From CAWIJK01 sp963836375 (lineage in GTDB: Bacteria; Actinomycetota; Acidimicrobiia; Acidimicrobiales; RAAP-2), in assembly GCA_963836375.1 (NCBI GenBank), contig CAWIJK010000001.1, forward strand, positions 310,001 through 374,000: a stretch of DNA of 64,000 nucleotides, written 5' to 3'. The position numbers were made by a program, and so were the translations under genes. Positions 16,620 to 24,805 of this stretch are shown here, one piece after another. The notes under the pieces were generated by a model, which saw only the letters and a program-made list of their open reading frames with translations, was not told where the DNA came from and made no database searches. The stretch's first letter is position 1. Every line of letters starts with the position of its first letter.

Positions 16620-18131
16620 GTGCGGGAGCGGACATGGGACCTGCGGTCGTTGCTCGGTTCGGTGCGGGTCCGGATCACCCTGGCCGCCCTGGTGGTGGTG
16701 GCCGTGACCCTGGCGATCGGGGGCACTGCCCTGGTCTGGCAGCTGCACCGGTCGCTCGAGTCCAACCTGGCGGCCAGCACGTCGCGCGAGTCCACCGAGA
16801 TCGCACGCCAGGTGTCCGAGGGGTCCTTGCACGAGCTCTCCGAGGTACACCCCGACCTGGCGATCCAGGTCGTCGACGCCCAGGGCAATGTGGTGGCGCA
16901 GACCGCGAACCTCTCGGTGCACCGCCAGGTCTCGGGTCAACGCCCACCAGTCGGTGACCAGGCCGTCGTACCGACTGGCGTGGTCGTGCACGGGGCCGAC
17001 GACCCGGGCCTGACCGTCGCCACCACCGTGGCCACCCGAGGGGGACCCGTGACCGTCTACGTCGTGGCCTCCACCGAGTCGATCGAAGACTCCACCCATG
17101 ACGTCGCCCTCCCCCTGGCCATCGTGCTGCCGCTCCTCGCCGTCCTGGCCGGCGCGTTCGCCTGGATCCTGGCCGGTCGGGCCCTCCAGCCCGTCGAGGC
17201 CATCCGGGCGGAGGTGGCCGAGATCTCGGGCGGCGATCTCCACCGCCGGGTCCCCGAGCCCGGTTTCGACGACGAGATCAGCCGACTGGCCGCCACCATG
17301 AACGCCATGCTGGAACGCATCGAGGCCGCCAACGAGGCACAGCGCCGGTTCATCTCGGATGCGGCGCACGAGCTCCGCAGCCCCCTGGCGGGCCTCCTGG
17401 CCCAGGTCGACGTGGCCCGGACCCACCCGAACGTCGCGGACTGGACGGTCGTCGCCGACCACGTGATCGAGGACGGGACCCGCCTACAACGTGTCGTCGA
17501 CGACCTGCTGCTCCTGGCCCGCAGCGACGAGGGTCATCTGGTGGCCGGCCACGACCCGGTCGACCTCGACGAGCTCGTGCTCGACGAGGGCCAGCGGATG
17601 GTCGCCCGGGGACGGGTGGCCGTCGATCTTCGCCAGGTCAGCGCGGCACGGGTTGTGGGCGACCGGGAGCAGCTGCGCCGGGTGGTCCGGAACCTCGTCG
17701 AGAATGCCGAGCGCCATGCCGCGTCGGGGGTCACGCTCGGGTTACGTCGGCACGGCGAGACGGTCGAGCTGGTCGTGGCCGACGACGGCCCGGGGATCCC
17801 GGCCGACCAGCGTGCGCACATCTTCGAGCGCTTCGCCCGCCTCGACGCATCCCGCGGGCGCCCGACCGGGGGCACCGGCCTCGGGCTGGCCATCGTGGGC
17901 GAGGTGGTCGCCGCCCACGATGGCTGGGTGCAGGTGGCCGACGCCCGACCCGGGACCCGGATGATCGTCCGGTTGCCGGCCGACCCCGAGGCGGTCGGCG
18001 ACCAGTGGCCGGCCGGCGGGGAGCGCACGCCCGAGGACGCCGTCGCCCCTGACCAACGGGTGCCGCGCCCAGCCCAGGCCGAGGGGCCGTGGGCCCCACC
18101 GGTCCCGCCCGGTCGAGGGCGGGGCGGATGA
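16620..18131 (+). CDS. Membrane sensor histidine kinase
   Basis: The 503-residue kinase starts at GTG 16620. Two membrane segments (about residues 17-39 and 163-187) flank a roughly 120-residue extracellular sensor. A HAMP domain follows (RALQPVEAIRAEVAEI), then the HisKA box DAAHELRSPLAG with the phospho-accepting His, the N box NLVENAERHA and the G boxes ADDGPGIPADQ and GGTGLGLAIV. The C terminus has a 50-residue Pro/Arg-rich tail. It is co-transcribed with the response regulator upstream. The sensed signal is unknown. Confidence 0.93.
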   Translation: MRERTWDLRSLLGSVRVRITLAALVVVAVTLAIGGTALVWQLHRSLESNLAASTSRESTEIARQVSEGSLHELSEVHPDLAIQVVDAQGNVVAQTANLSVHRQVSGQRPPVGDQAVVPTGVVVHGADDPGLTVATTVATRGGPVTVYVVASTESIEDSTHDVALPLAIVLPLLAVLAGAFAWILAGRALQPVEAIRAEVAEISGGDLHRRVPEPGFDDEISRLAATMNAMLERIEAANEAQRRFISDAAHELRSPLAGLLAQVDVARTHPNVADWTVVADHVIEDGTRLQRVVDDLLLLARSDEGHLVAGHDPVDLDELVLDEGQRMVARGRVAVDLRQVSAARVVGDREQLRRVVRNLVENAERHAASGVTLGLRRHGETVELVVADDGPGIPADQRAHIFERFARLDASRGRPTGGTGLGLAIVGEVVAAHDGWVQVADARPGTRMIVRLPADPEAVGDQWPAGGERTPEDAVAPDQRVPRPAQAEGPWAPPVPPGRGRGG

Positions 18132-18232
18132 GGGACCGCAGCGATGCCGGCGCTGCGGGCCAGGCGAATGGCTCGGCCGGCGATCAGGCCCCACCGGCCG
18201 GCCCGGGACCCCCACCGGGGCGAGGACGGACC

Positions 18233-18637
18233 TTAGGCCGGCACACTCCAGTCGACCGCCACGGCGGAGGGGTCCGAGACGCTCACCTTGAGCGGCAGGT
18301 TGGACCCGGCGGTGACGCGTTGGAGCTGGGTGGTCGGCACCATCAGGGTGGTCGACAGCGGGCGGGGCGGCAGGCCCGGTGCTTCGACCAGCAGGTCGAC
18401 CGGGACCAGGGGGTTCCCGTTGAGCATCCCGGTGGCCAAGCCGGCTGTCACCACCGTGGCCCGACAGTCCACCGAGTCGGCGGGCGGGCCGCTCAGCGCA
18501 GCGGTCTGCTGGTTGAGCATCTCGGTCATGGCGGCCATCTTCGCCGTGCCGGCCCGGGCCTGGGCGGCCGGGTCGTAGGTCCTGTCCATCTCCTTGGACT
18601 GGGCCTGGAGCCGGCCGAGGTCCTTGAAGAACCCCAT
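18233..18637 (-). CDS. Conserved-looking cytosolic protein of unknown function
   Basis: The 134-residue product begins MGFFKDLGRLQAQSKEMD, a charged amphipathic helix, continues with a Met/Gln-rich helix (residues about 30-48) and ends in a predicted beta-rich domain (about 55-134) with alternating Val and Pro. No signal peptide or membrane segment is seen. Its N terminus resembles that of the gene immediately upstream (VGVFKQLKDLKG), and the two are separated by one base, so they form an operon and are probably distant paralogues that interact. Function not recognised. Confidence 0.6.
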   Translation of the reverse strand: MGFFKDLGRLQAQSKEMDRTYDPAAQARAGTAKMAAMTEMLNQQTAALSGPPADSVDCRATVVTAGLATGMLNGNPLVPVDLLVEAPGLPPRPLSTTLMVPTTQLQRVTAGSNLPLKVSVSDPSAVAVDWSVPA

Positions 18638-18638
18638 C

Positions 18639-19037
18639 TCAGGCCCGACCGGTGTAGAGGGCGTTGAACCGCTTGGCCACGGCGGGGTTGGCCTTCATTC
18701 GGGCGTTCCACCCGTCGACCGCCGCCTGCCAGTCCGCGGCCACGACGCCCTTCTTGGCCGCCATCTCGGGTCCCTTGGACTGGTCGTAGTTGACCGTGGC
18801 CAGGCTCTTGGCGATCTCGGTGTAGAGCTCGAGGCTAACCCCGGCGATCGGCTCGTAGTCCGGGCCCTCGGCCGGGCCCGCCGGCGAACCGGCCATCGCT
18901 CCGGCCTGTCCCATCTGGGCCTGCATGGCGGCCGCGTTGGCCTGGGCGGCCGCGCTCAGCTGGTTGGCCTGGTCGATCATGTCGGGAGCGGCCGCCACCG
19001 TGCCCTTCAGGTCCTTCAGCTGCTTGAAAACCCCCAC
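18639..19037 (-). CDS. Helical protein of unknown function, paired with the next gene
   Basis: The 132-residue product is mostly helical: residues 1-60 are rich in Ala, Gln and Met (AAAQANAAAMQAQMGQAG), followed by a Gly/Pro hinge and a C-terminal helical half with DWQAAVDGWNARMKANP. I chose the GTG at 19037 because a strong AGGAGGT lies 5 nt upstream; the longer reading to 19160 would start in the promoter. A 17-bp perfect inverted repeat lies about 75 bp upstream. It is the first gene of a two-gene operon. I do not recognise the family. Confidence 0.6.
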   Translation of the reverse strand: MGVFKQLKDLKGTVAAAPDMIDQANQLSAAAQANAAAMQAQMGQAGAMAGSPAGPAEGPDYEPIAGVSLELYTEIAKSLATVNYDQSKGPEMAAKKGVVAADWQAAVDGWNARMKANPAVAKRFNALYTGRA

Positions 19038-19109
19038 GGGGCACCTCCTGGTCGGTCGGAGGCCGGTCCCCCGCTCCGCCCATTGTGCGCGGCACGCGGC
19101 GTGCTGGCG

Positions 19110-19126
19110 TGAGTAGTACCTACTCA
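19110..19126. promoter_or_regulatory. Candidate operator: 7-bp perfect inverted repeat
   Basis: TGAGTAG (19110-19116) and CTACTCA (19120-19126) are exact inverted copies separated by TAC. The site is AT-richer than its surroundings and lies 73-89 bp upstream of the GTG at 19037, in the promoter region of the two-gene unknown operon. It could bind a dimeric repressor; no regulator gene is adjacent. Confidence 0.45.
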
Positions 19127-19247
19127 ATTCGGCCCCACCGGGGGCCGACGGCCGGTCCAAGGGCTGCGGGCGGGCCCTGCGCCGGGCCGTGTGGCTGGCG
19201 CCTCGGCCAGAAGCCCCGGACCGGCAAACCTGGCCGAGAGGGCCGGG

Positions 19248-20534
19248 TCAGGGCTTGGCGGCGAGCCCGGGACGCCCGGTCAGGTCCGAGGCCTTGGTCT
19301 TCTTGGGGCCGCTCGGGGCCCGGCCCGGTCTCGGCCGCACGTCGACGTCGGCCGCCCCGGCCCGCAGGGCGCCCACGGTGCAGGACTCGGGCGGTCGGTG
19401 GGCGAAGGGGTCGAAACGGAAATGGCGCATGGCGTTGCGATAGGTGATCTTCTCGATCTCGTCGTCGGGCACACCGTCCATCGACTTCATGAGCAGCTCG
19501 GGTGACTGGGGCCACGTCGAGTCCGAGTGCGGGTAGTCGCACTCCCAACAGATCGAGTCCATCCCCACCCGGTGGCGGATCTCGACGCCGGCCGGGTCGT
19601 CGATGAAACAGGTCACGACCTGATCGGTGAAGACCTGGCTCGGGATCCGCCCGCCGAAGTCCTGCCCGGTCCAGCGGTGGTGCCGTTCATAGGTCCAGTC
19701 CATGCGGTCCAAGAAGTAGGGGATCCAGCCGATGCCACCCTCGGAGAGCGACACCTTGAGCGAAGGGAACCTGCGGAGCACCGGCGAGAAGAGCAGATCG
19801 GCCGCCGCCTGGATGATGTTGACCGGCTGGAGGGCCATCAGCACGTCGATCGGGGCGTCGGGCGCGGTCACCACGAGCGAGGACGACGACCCGATGTGCA
19901 GGCACACGATGGTCCCCTCGTCCGAGCACGCCGACCAGAACGGGTCCCAGTGGTCGCTGTGGAAGCTGGGCAACTTCAGCTTGGAGGGGTTCTCCGAGAA
20001 GGTGACCGCGTAACAGCCCTTGGCCGCCACCCGCCGCACCTCGGCGGCCATGGCGGCGGGGTCCCAGATGGGCGGGAGGGCCAGGGGGATGAAGCGACCC
20101 GGGAAGGTGCCGCACCACTCGTCGATGTGCCAGTCGTTGTAGGCCTGCAGGACGGCCAGGCCGAGGTCGTGGTCCTTCGCCTTGGCGAACAGCTGCCCGC
20201 ACAGGTTGGGGAACGAGGGGAAGCACATCGAGCCCAGCACCCCGTTGGCGTCCATGTCCCGGACCCGGTCGGCGATGTCGAAGCAGCCCGAGCGGATCTC
20301 GGCGAACGAGGTGGGCTCGATCCCGTACTCCTCCATCGGCCGGCCGGCGACCGCGTTCAGCCCGATGTTGGTGGCCTCCTTGCCGTCGAAGCGCCAGATC
20401 TCGGTGCCGTCCTCGCGGTGCTCGACCCTCGGGGCCTGGTCGGCGAAACGGGCTGGGAGTCGTCCATCGAACATGTCGGGTGGCTCGACCACATGGTCGT
20501 CCACACTGACGAGGATCAGGTCATCGAGGTGCAT
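19248..20534 (-). CDS. Amidohydrolase-family metal-dependent hydrolase/decarboxylase
   Basis: The 428-residue protein belongs to the amidohydrolase 2 family, TIM-barrel enzymes that use a zinc ion to hydrolyse or decarboxylate acids. The N-terminal VSVDDHVVEPPDMF carries the first metal ligands; FSENPSKL, LHIGSSSS and SEGGIGWIPYFLDRMDW mark later strands; ECDYPHSDSTWP near residue 350 holds the C-terminal Asp. Many actinobacterial relatives accompany CoA-dependent degradation pathways. It is divergent from a CoA transferase, with an operator-like inverted repeat between them, which supports a joint role in catabolism of an unidentified acid. Confidence 0.85.
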   Translation of the reverse strand: MHLDDLILVSVDDHVVEPPDMFDGRLPARFADQAPRVEHREDGTEIWRFDGKEATNIGLNAVAGRPMEEYGIEPTSFAEIRSGCFDIADRVRDMDANGVLGSMCFPSFPNLCGQLFAKAKDHDLGLAVLQAYNDWHIDEWCGTFPGRFIPLALPPIWDPAAMAAEVRRVAAKGCYAVTFSENPSKLKLPSFHSDHWDPFWSACSDEGTIVCLHIGSSSSLVVTAPDAPIDVLMALQPVNIIQAAADLLFSPVLRRFPSLKVSLSEGGIGWIPYFLDRMDWTYERHHRWTGQDFGGRIPSQVFTDQVVTCFIDDPAGVEIRHRVGMDSICWECDYPHSDSTWPQSPELLMKSMDGVPDDEIEKITYRNAMRHFRFDPFAHRPPESCTVGALRAGAADVDVRPRPGRAPSGPKKTKASDLTGRPGLAAKP

Positions 20535-20561
20535 CTCGCCTCCCGTGCCGTCCGGCGGACC

Positions 20562-20577
20562 CTGACACGCGTGTCGG
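20562..20577. promoter_or_regulatory. Candidate operator CTGAC-N6-GTCGG in a divergent promoter
   Basis: CTGACACGCGTGTCGG lies in the gap between the amidohydrolase and CoA-transferase genes and has a perfect 12-bp palindromic core GACACGCGTGTC. For the rightward gene CTGACA (20562-20567) could be a -35 and TATCGT (20587-20592) a -10, which would start transcription near the GTG at 20601. Two further sites of the same form occur at 30455 and 33894. A repressor bound here would block both divergent promoters. Confidence 0.55.
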
Positions 20578-20600
20578 ACAAGACACTATCGTCGGCACCC

Positions 20601-21941
20601 GTGGACGGACAGGGTCAGCGCCCGGGGGTATCCGAGTCCCCCGCCATGGCCCTGGCCGGGACCCGGATCCTGGACTTCACCCGGCTGGGCTTCGGGGCCC
20701 AGGCCACCTTGATCTGCGGCTGTCTCGGGGCCGACGTCATCCGGGTCGAGAGCACCACCCGACCCGACCCGATCAGGGTGATGCCCCCCTACGTGCCCGA
20801 GCCGGGCAGCCACGGCGAGGGCTTCGGGGCGGCCACGTTGGCCAACGCCACCGCCGCCTCGAGCCCCAACCGCGGTGGGATCTTCTACAAGTACAACACC
20901 GGGGGCAAGCGCTCGATCACCGTCGACGCCCGCCACCCCGAGGGCCTGGCGCTGCTCAAACGCCTGGTGGGCGAGGTGGACGTGGTCACCGAGAGCTTCG
21001 CCGCCGGGACCCTCGAACGCTGGGGCCTCGGCTACGAGGTCATGGCGGCCATCAAACCCGACCTCCTCTACGTGTCGATGTGCGGCTTCGGTCACGAGGG
21101 CCCCGACACCCGCCACGTCACCATGGGCCCGACCGCCCAGGCCCTGACCGGGCTCACCTTCCTCACCGGCCTGCCCGACCGCCCGCCGGCCGGGTGGTCC
21201 TTCTCCTACCTCGACCACGTCGGGGGCTACCTCGGCGCCGTGGCCATCTTGAGCGGGCTCCTCCACCGGCGCCGGACCGGGGCCGGCCAGCACATCGACG
21301 TCTCCCAGCTCGAACCGGCCACCGCCTTGTCGGGGGCGATCCTGCTCGACGCCCTGTGCAACGGCCGCCCGGCCCGGCGGCCCGGGTTCCCGACCGGCAA
21401 CCGCCGGTACCACCCGCCGGCGGCCCCCGGCGGCGCCTACCGGGCCCTGGGTCCCGACCGCTGGGTGGTGATCTCGTGTCGGACCGAGGCCCAGTGGGTC
21501 GCCCTGGTCGAGGTCATGGGCCGCCCCGCCTGGACCGACGACCCGCGCTTTTGCACCTTGGCCGGACGGGTCGAGCACGCCGACGAGTTGGATCGCCACC
21601 TCGGTGCGTGGACCGAGGGCCGCGACCGCTACGAGGTGATGGACCTGTGTCAGGCGGCCGGGGTGCCGGCCGGCGCCGTCCAGGACGCGGCCGACCGCCT
21701 CGAGCGCGACCCGCAGCTGGCGGCCCGGGGCCACTTCACCATGCTCGGCAACGACGAGGTCGCCCCCCTCCCCCTCGAGGGCCTGCCGGTGCGCATGTCG
21801 GCGACCCCGCCCCGGACCGGCGGGTTGATCGACCGGGGCCCCCCGTGCCTCGGCCAGGACAACGAGGCGGTGCTGGGCGAGCTGCTCGGGCTCTCCGCCG
21901 ACCAGGTGGGCGCGCTGGCCGCCGCCGGGGCCCTGTCGTGA
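20601..21941 (+). CDS. CaiB/BaiF-type class III CoA transferase
   Basis: The 446-residue protein is a formyl-CoA-transferase-like enzyme: GTRILDFTRLGFGAQATL at the N terminus, GADVIRVE, KRSITVDARHPEG, a YVSMCGFGHEGP strand and the RTGAGQHIDVSQLE helix. These enzymes move CoA between acids through a catalytic Asp. The GTG at 20601 is taken as start because a -10-like TATCGT lies 8 bp upstream, allowing a leaderless message; ATG 20646 is the alternative. It heads a run of six overlapping genes including a second CoA transferase and thiolase-like/DUF35 pairs. Confidence 0.88.
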   Translation: MDGQGQRPGVSESPAMALAGTRILDFTRLGFGAQATLICGCLGADVIRVESTTRPDPIRVMPPYVPEPGSHGEGFGAATLANATAASSPNRGGIFYKYNTGGKRSITVDARHPEGLALLKRLVGEVDVVTESFAAGTLERWGLGYEVMAAIKPDLLYVSMCGFGHEGPDTRHVTMGPTAQALTGLTFLTGLPDRPPAGWSFSYLDHVGGYLGAVAILSGLLHRRRTGAGQHIDVSQLEPATALSGAILLDALCNGRPARRPGFPTGNRRYHPPAAPGGAYRALGPDRWVVISCRTEAQWVALVEVMGRPAWTDDPRFCTLAGRVEHADELDRHLGAWTEGRDRYEVMDLCQAAGVPAGAVQDAADRLERDPQLAARGHFTMLGNDEVAPLPLEGLPVRMSATPPRTGGLIDRGPPCLGQDNEAVLGELLGLSADQVGALAAAGALS

Positions 21942-23119
21942 CCGCCGCCGCCGATGCGCCGGGCCCCCTGACGGGGGTACGGGTGCTCGAGTGCGCGGAG
22001 CCGTCGGGCGAGTACGGCGGCCGGCTGCTGGCCGGGCTGGGCGCCGACGTGGTGAAGGCCGAACCACCCGAGGGCTCCGCCTCGCGCCACTGCGGGCCCT
22101 TCTTGGGCGACGAGCCGGGGGTGGACCGCAGCCTCGCCTTCTTCGCCGACAACGTCGGCAAGCGCTCGGTGGTCCCGGCCGACGACGCCGAGCTGGCCGA
22201 ACTGTGCACCCGGGCCGACGTGGTGCTCCACACCCTGGGGCCGGCCGAGGCGGACCGCCGGGGCCTCGGGCCCGAGGCGCTGTTGGCCGCACGCCCCGGG
22301 CTGATCGTGTGCGCCCTCACCGCGTTCGGCCAGAGCGGCCCCTGGGCCGACTACCTCGCCGACGACCTGGTCCTGATGGCCCTGGGCGGTTCGATGGCCG
22401 CCTGCGGGTACGCCCCGGGGCCCGACGGCGAGTACGACACCCCGCCGCTCGCCTGCCTGGGTGACCAGGCGTGGCGGACCGCCGCCACCTACGCGGCGAT
22501 CGCCGTGCTGGCCGCTCTGGCCTGGCGCGACCAGGGGGGCACCGGCCAGTTCCTCGACGTGTCAGCCCACGAGTGTTCGGCCTCGATGACCGAGTGGCAC
22601 CTCATGACCTACCTGTGCTCGGGGGCGGTCCACCGACGCGGGCCCCACCCCACCTTGACGGCGGCCGACGGTCGGCTGGTGGCCGCGTTGAACCCCGATT
22701 TCCTCGGGCCCCACGTCTTCGGCGGGATGCTGGCCATGCTCGAGGCCGAAGGGGTGGCCGGCCCGCTGGTCGACCCCCGCTTCGCCGACCCGGTCTACCG
22801 GTCGGCCAACTACCGGGAGGTCTGGCGGGCCCTCAAACGGCTGGCCGCCCTGCACGACGGTGAGGCCCTCTACCAGCTGGGCCAGGGGGCGGGTCTGCCC
22901 TGGGGGGTCATCCGGGCCCCCGAGGAGGTGGCCGAGGACCGTCACCTCGCGGCCCGCGGGCACTTCGTGGCCCTCGAGCATCCCGAGCTCGAGCGCTCGG
23001 TCACCTACCCCGGCGCCCCGTTCTTGGCCCACGGGTCCCCGTGGGTGCTACGGCGCCGGCCACCCCTCCTCGGCGAGCACACGAACGAGGTGCGGGCCGA
23101 GTGGTCGGCGGCCCGGTGA
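21938..23119 (+). CDS. Second CaiB/BaiF-type CoA transferase
   Basis: This 393-residue paralogue starts at GTG 21938, overlapping the first CoA transferase by 4 bp. It carries LTGVRVLECAEPSGEYGGRL, GADVVKAEPPEG and FGQSGPWADYLADDLVLMALGG, and a C-terminal HLAARGHF segment shared with the first enzyme. Two adjacent class III transferases may form a heteromer or handle the entry and exit of CoA in the pathway. The key acidic residue after DDLV is present. Substrate unknown. Confidence 0.88.
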   Translation: MTAAADAPGPLTGVRVLECAEPSGEYGGRLLAGLGADVVKAEPPEGSASRHCGPFLGDEPGVDRSLAFFADNVGKRSVVPADDAELAELCTRADVVLHTLGPAEADRRGLGPEALLAARPGLIVCALTAFGQSGPWADYLADDLVLMALGGSMAACGYAPGPDGEYDTPPLACLGDQAWRTAATYAAIAVLAALAWRDQGGTGQFLDVSAHECSASMTEWHLMTYLCSGAVHRRGPHPTLTAADGRLVAALNPDFLGPHVFGGMLAMLEAEGVAGPLVDPRFADPVYRSANYREVWRALKRLAALHDGEALYQLGQGAGLPWGVIRAPEEVAEDRHLAARGHFVALEHPELERSVTYPGAPFLAHGSPWVLRRRPPLLGEHTNEVRAEWSAAR

Positions 23120-24362
23120 GCGCTGGGCGCCGCAACGCCTGTCTGGTCGGGGTGGGCGAGACCGAGTACACCAAGTGGGGCGGCATCACCGACCGCAGCG
23201 AGTACCAGCTCGCCCTCGAGGCGATCACCGCCGCGGTGGCCGACGCCGGACTGGCGATCGACGACGTCGACGGCCTGGCCAGCTTCGCCGAGGACCGCAA
23301 CGACGCCACCTTCGTCGCCGCCGACCTGGGGTTGGCCGAACTGCGCTACGCGTCGCTGTCGTGGCTGCCGGGGGGCGGGGGGCGTGCGCGGCGGTGGCCA
23401 ACGCCGCCGCCGCCGTCGAGCGCGGCCAGGCCGAGGTGGTGGTCGTCTACCGGGCCCTGTGCCAGGGCCAGTTCCGCCGCTTCGGGCGCGGACCGGGCAA
23501 CGCGGTTGGTTCCAAGGTCGCCCCGGGGGCCGGCCGTCCGCCCACCCCCCGCCTTCGCCGAGCCCGCAGCCTGCTCGAGGCCCACGTCGCCTTCACCATG
23601 CCTTTCGGGATGTTCGGCCCCCCCATCGCCTACGCCATGGTCCTGCGGCGCCACATGCACCGCTACGGGACGACGGTCGGCCAGATGGGCCGGGTGGCCG
23701 TGACGACCAGGGCCCACGCGTCCCGCAACCCGCGGGCGGTCATGGGCGGGCGACCCATGACCATGGAGGACTACCTGGGGGCCCGGATGGTCTCCGAGCC
23801 GTTCCGTCTCTTCGACTGCTGCCTCGAGAACGACGGGGCCTGCGCCGTCGTAGTGACGACGGCCGAACGGGCGGCCGACCTGGCCCAGCCGGCCGTCGAG
23901 ATCCTTGGCGACGCACAAGGGGCGTTGTCGGGCTTCGGCCACGGGCAGTACACCAACGTGTCAATGCCCGACGACGACTACGCCAGTGCCGGGGCACGGG
24001 GGGTGGCGGCCCGCCTGTGGGCGCGCTCGGGCCTGGTGGCGGCCGACGTCGACGTGGCCCAGATCTACGACCACTTCAGCGGACTGGTGCTCCTCAGCCT
24101 GGAGGACTTCGGCTTCTGCGGGCGCGGCGAGGGCGGGCCCTTCGCCGAGACGGGCGCCCTGGCCTGGCCCGACGGGGCCCTGCCCACCAACACCCACGGC
24201 GGCAGCCTGTCGGAGGCCTACATCCACGGCCTCAACCACGTCGTCGAAGGCATCCGTCAGCTGCGGGGCCAGTCCACCTGCCAGGTGGCGGGGGCGGCCA
24301 CCTGCCTGGTGACCAGTGCCGCCGGGGTGCCGACCAGTGCGCTGGCCCTGGGGCGACGGTGA
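23116..24362 (+). pseudogene. Thiolase-like (lipid-transfer/SCP-x type) protein, frameshifted
   Basis: The N-terminal 85 residues (NACLVGVGETEYTKWGG and on) read in one frame from GTG 23116, and the remaining 325 residues, beginning GACAAVANAAAAVERG, read in the -1 frame. The junction is in two six-G runs at 23370-23383; one added G restores WLPGGGGACAAVANAA, which is what the family expects. It is an acyl-CoA thiolase fold typical of steroid and branched-acid side-chain degradation. The ALCQGQFRRFG and CCLENDGACAVVV segments are intact. The break is probably an assembly error in a homopolymer, though a real mutation or slippage is possible. It overlaps neighbours at both ends. Confidence 0.75.
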
Positions 24363-24805
24363 GCACCCGCTGGTTCCCCGACGAGATGCCGGTGCCTGCG
24401 GTCAACGCCGAGACCCTCGGGTGGTGGGAGGCGGCCTGCGAGCACCGCCTGGTGGTGCAGCGCTGCACCGCTTGTGGCAAGACCCGTCATCCGCCCGGGC
24501 CGGTCTGCCCCGCCTGCCACGCCACCGAGTCGGCGCTCGACGAGCTGGCCGGGACCGGCGTCGTGTACACCTACACCGTGGTCCGACAGGCCTTCGTGCC
24601 CGCCCTGGCCGACACCATGCCCTACGTGGTCGCCGCCATCGAACTCGACGGGGCCGGCGGGGCCCGGATGGTCTCCAACCTGGTCGACGTCGACCCGGCC
24701 GAGGTGTCGGTCGGCCTGCGGGTCGAAGTGGTGTGGGAGGACATGGGGCCCGAGCTGGCCCTGCCCCGCTTCCGCCCCGCTCCCCCGGCGGGCGCGGTCC
24801 GGTGA
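24359..24805 (+). CDS. DUF35 (Zn-ribbon plus OB-fold) protein, partner of thiolase-like enzyme
   Basis: The 148-residue protein has a rubredoxin-like zinc ribbon CTACGKTRHPPGPVCPAC (two CxxC pairs) at residues about 37-54 followed by an OB fold ending near LRVEVVWEDMG. DUF35 proteins form complexes with thiolase-like lipid-transfer proteins, for example in retro-aldol cleavage of steroid side chains. Its GTG start overlaps the frameshifted thiolase-like gene by 4 bp, supporting a stable pair. It has no catalytic residues of its own. Confidence 0.88.
   Translation: MSTRWFPDEMPVPAVNAETLGWWEAACEHRLVVQRCTACGKTRHPPGPVCPACHATESALDELAGTGVVYTYTVVRQAFVPALADTMPYVVAAIELDGAGGARMVSNLVDVDPAEVSVGLRVEVVWEDMGPELALPRFRPAPPAGAVR

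Noticed and set aside
19527..20600. Plus-strand extension of the first CoA transferase frame by more than 350 residues
   Set aside because: It is the antisense of the amidohydrolase; the CoA transferase fold starts near residue 15 of the chosen protein.
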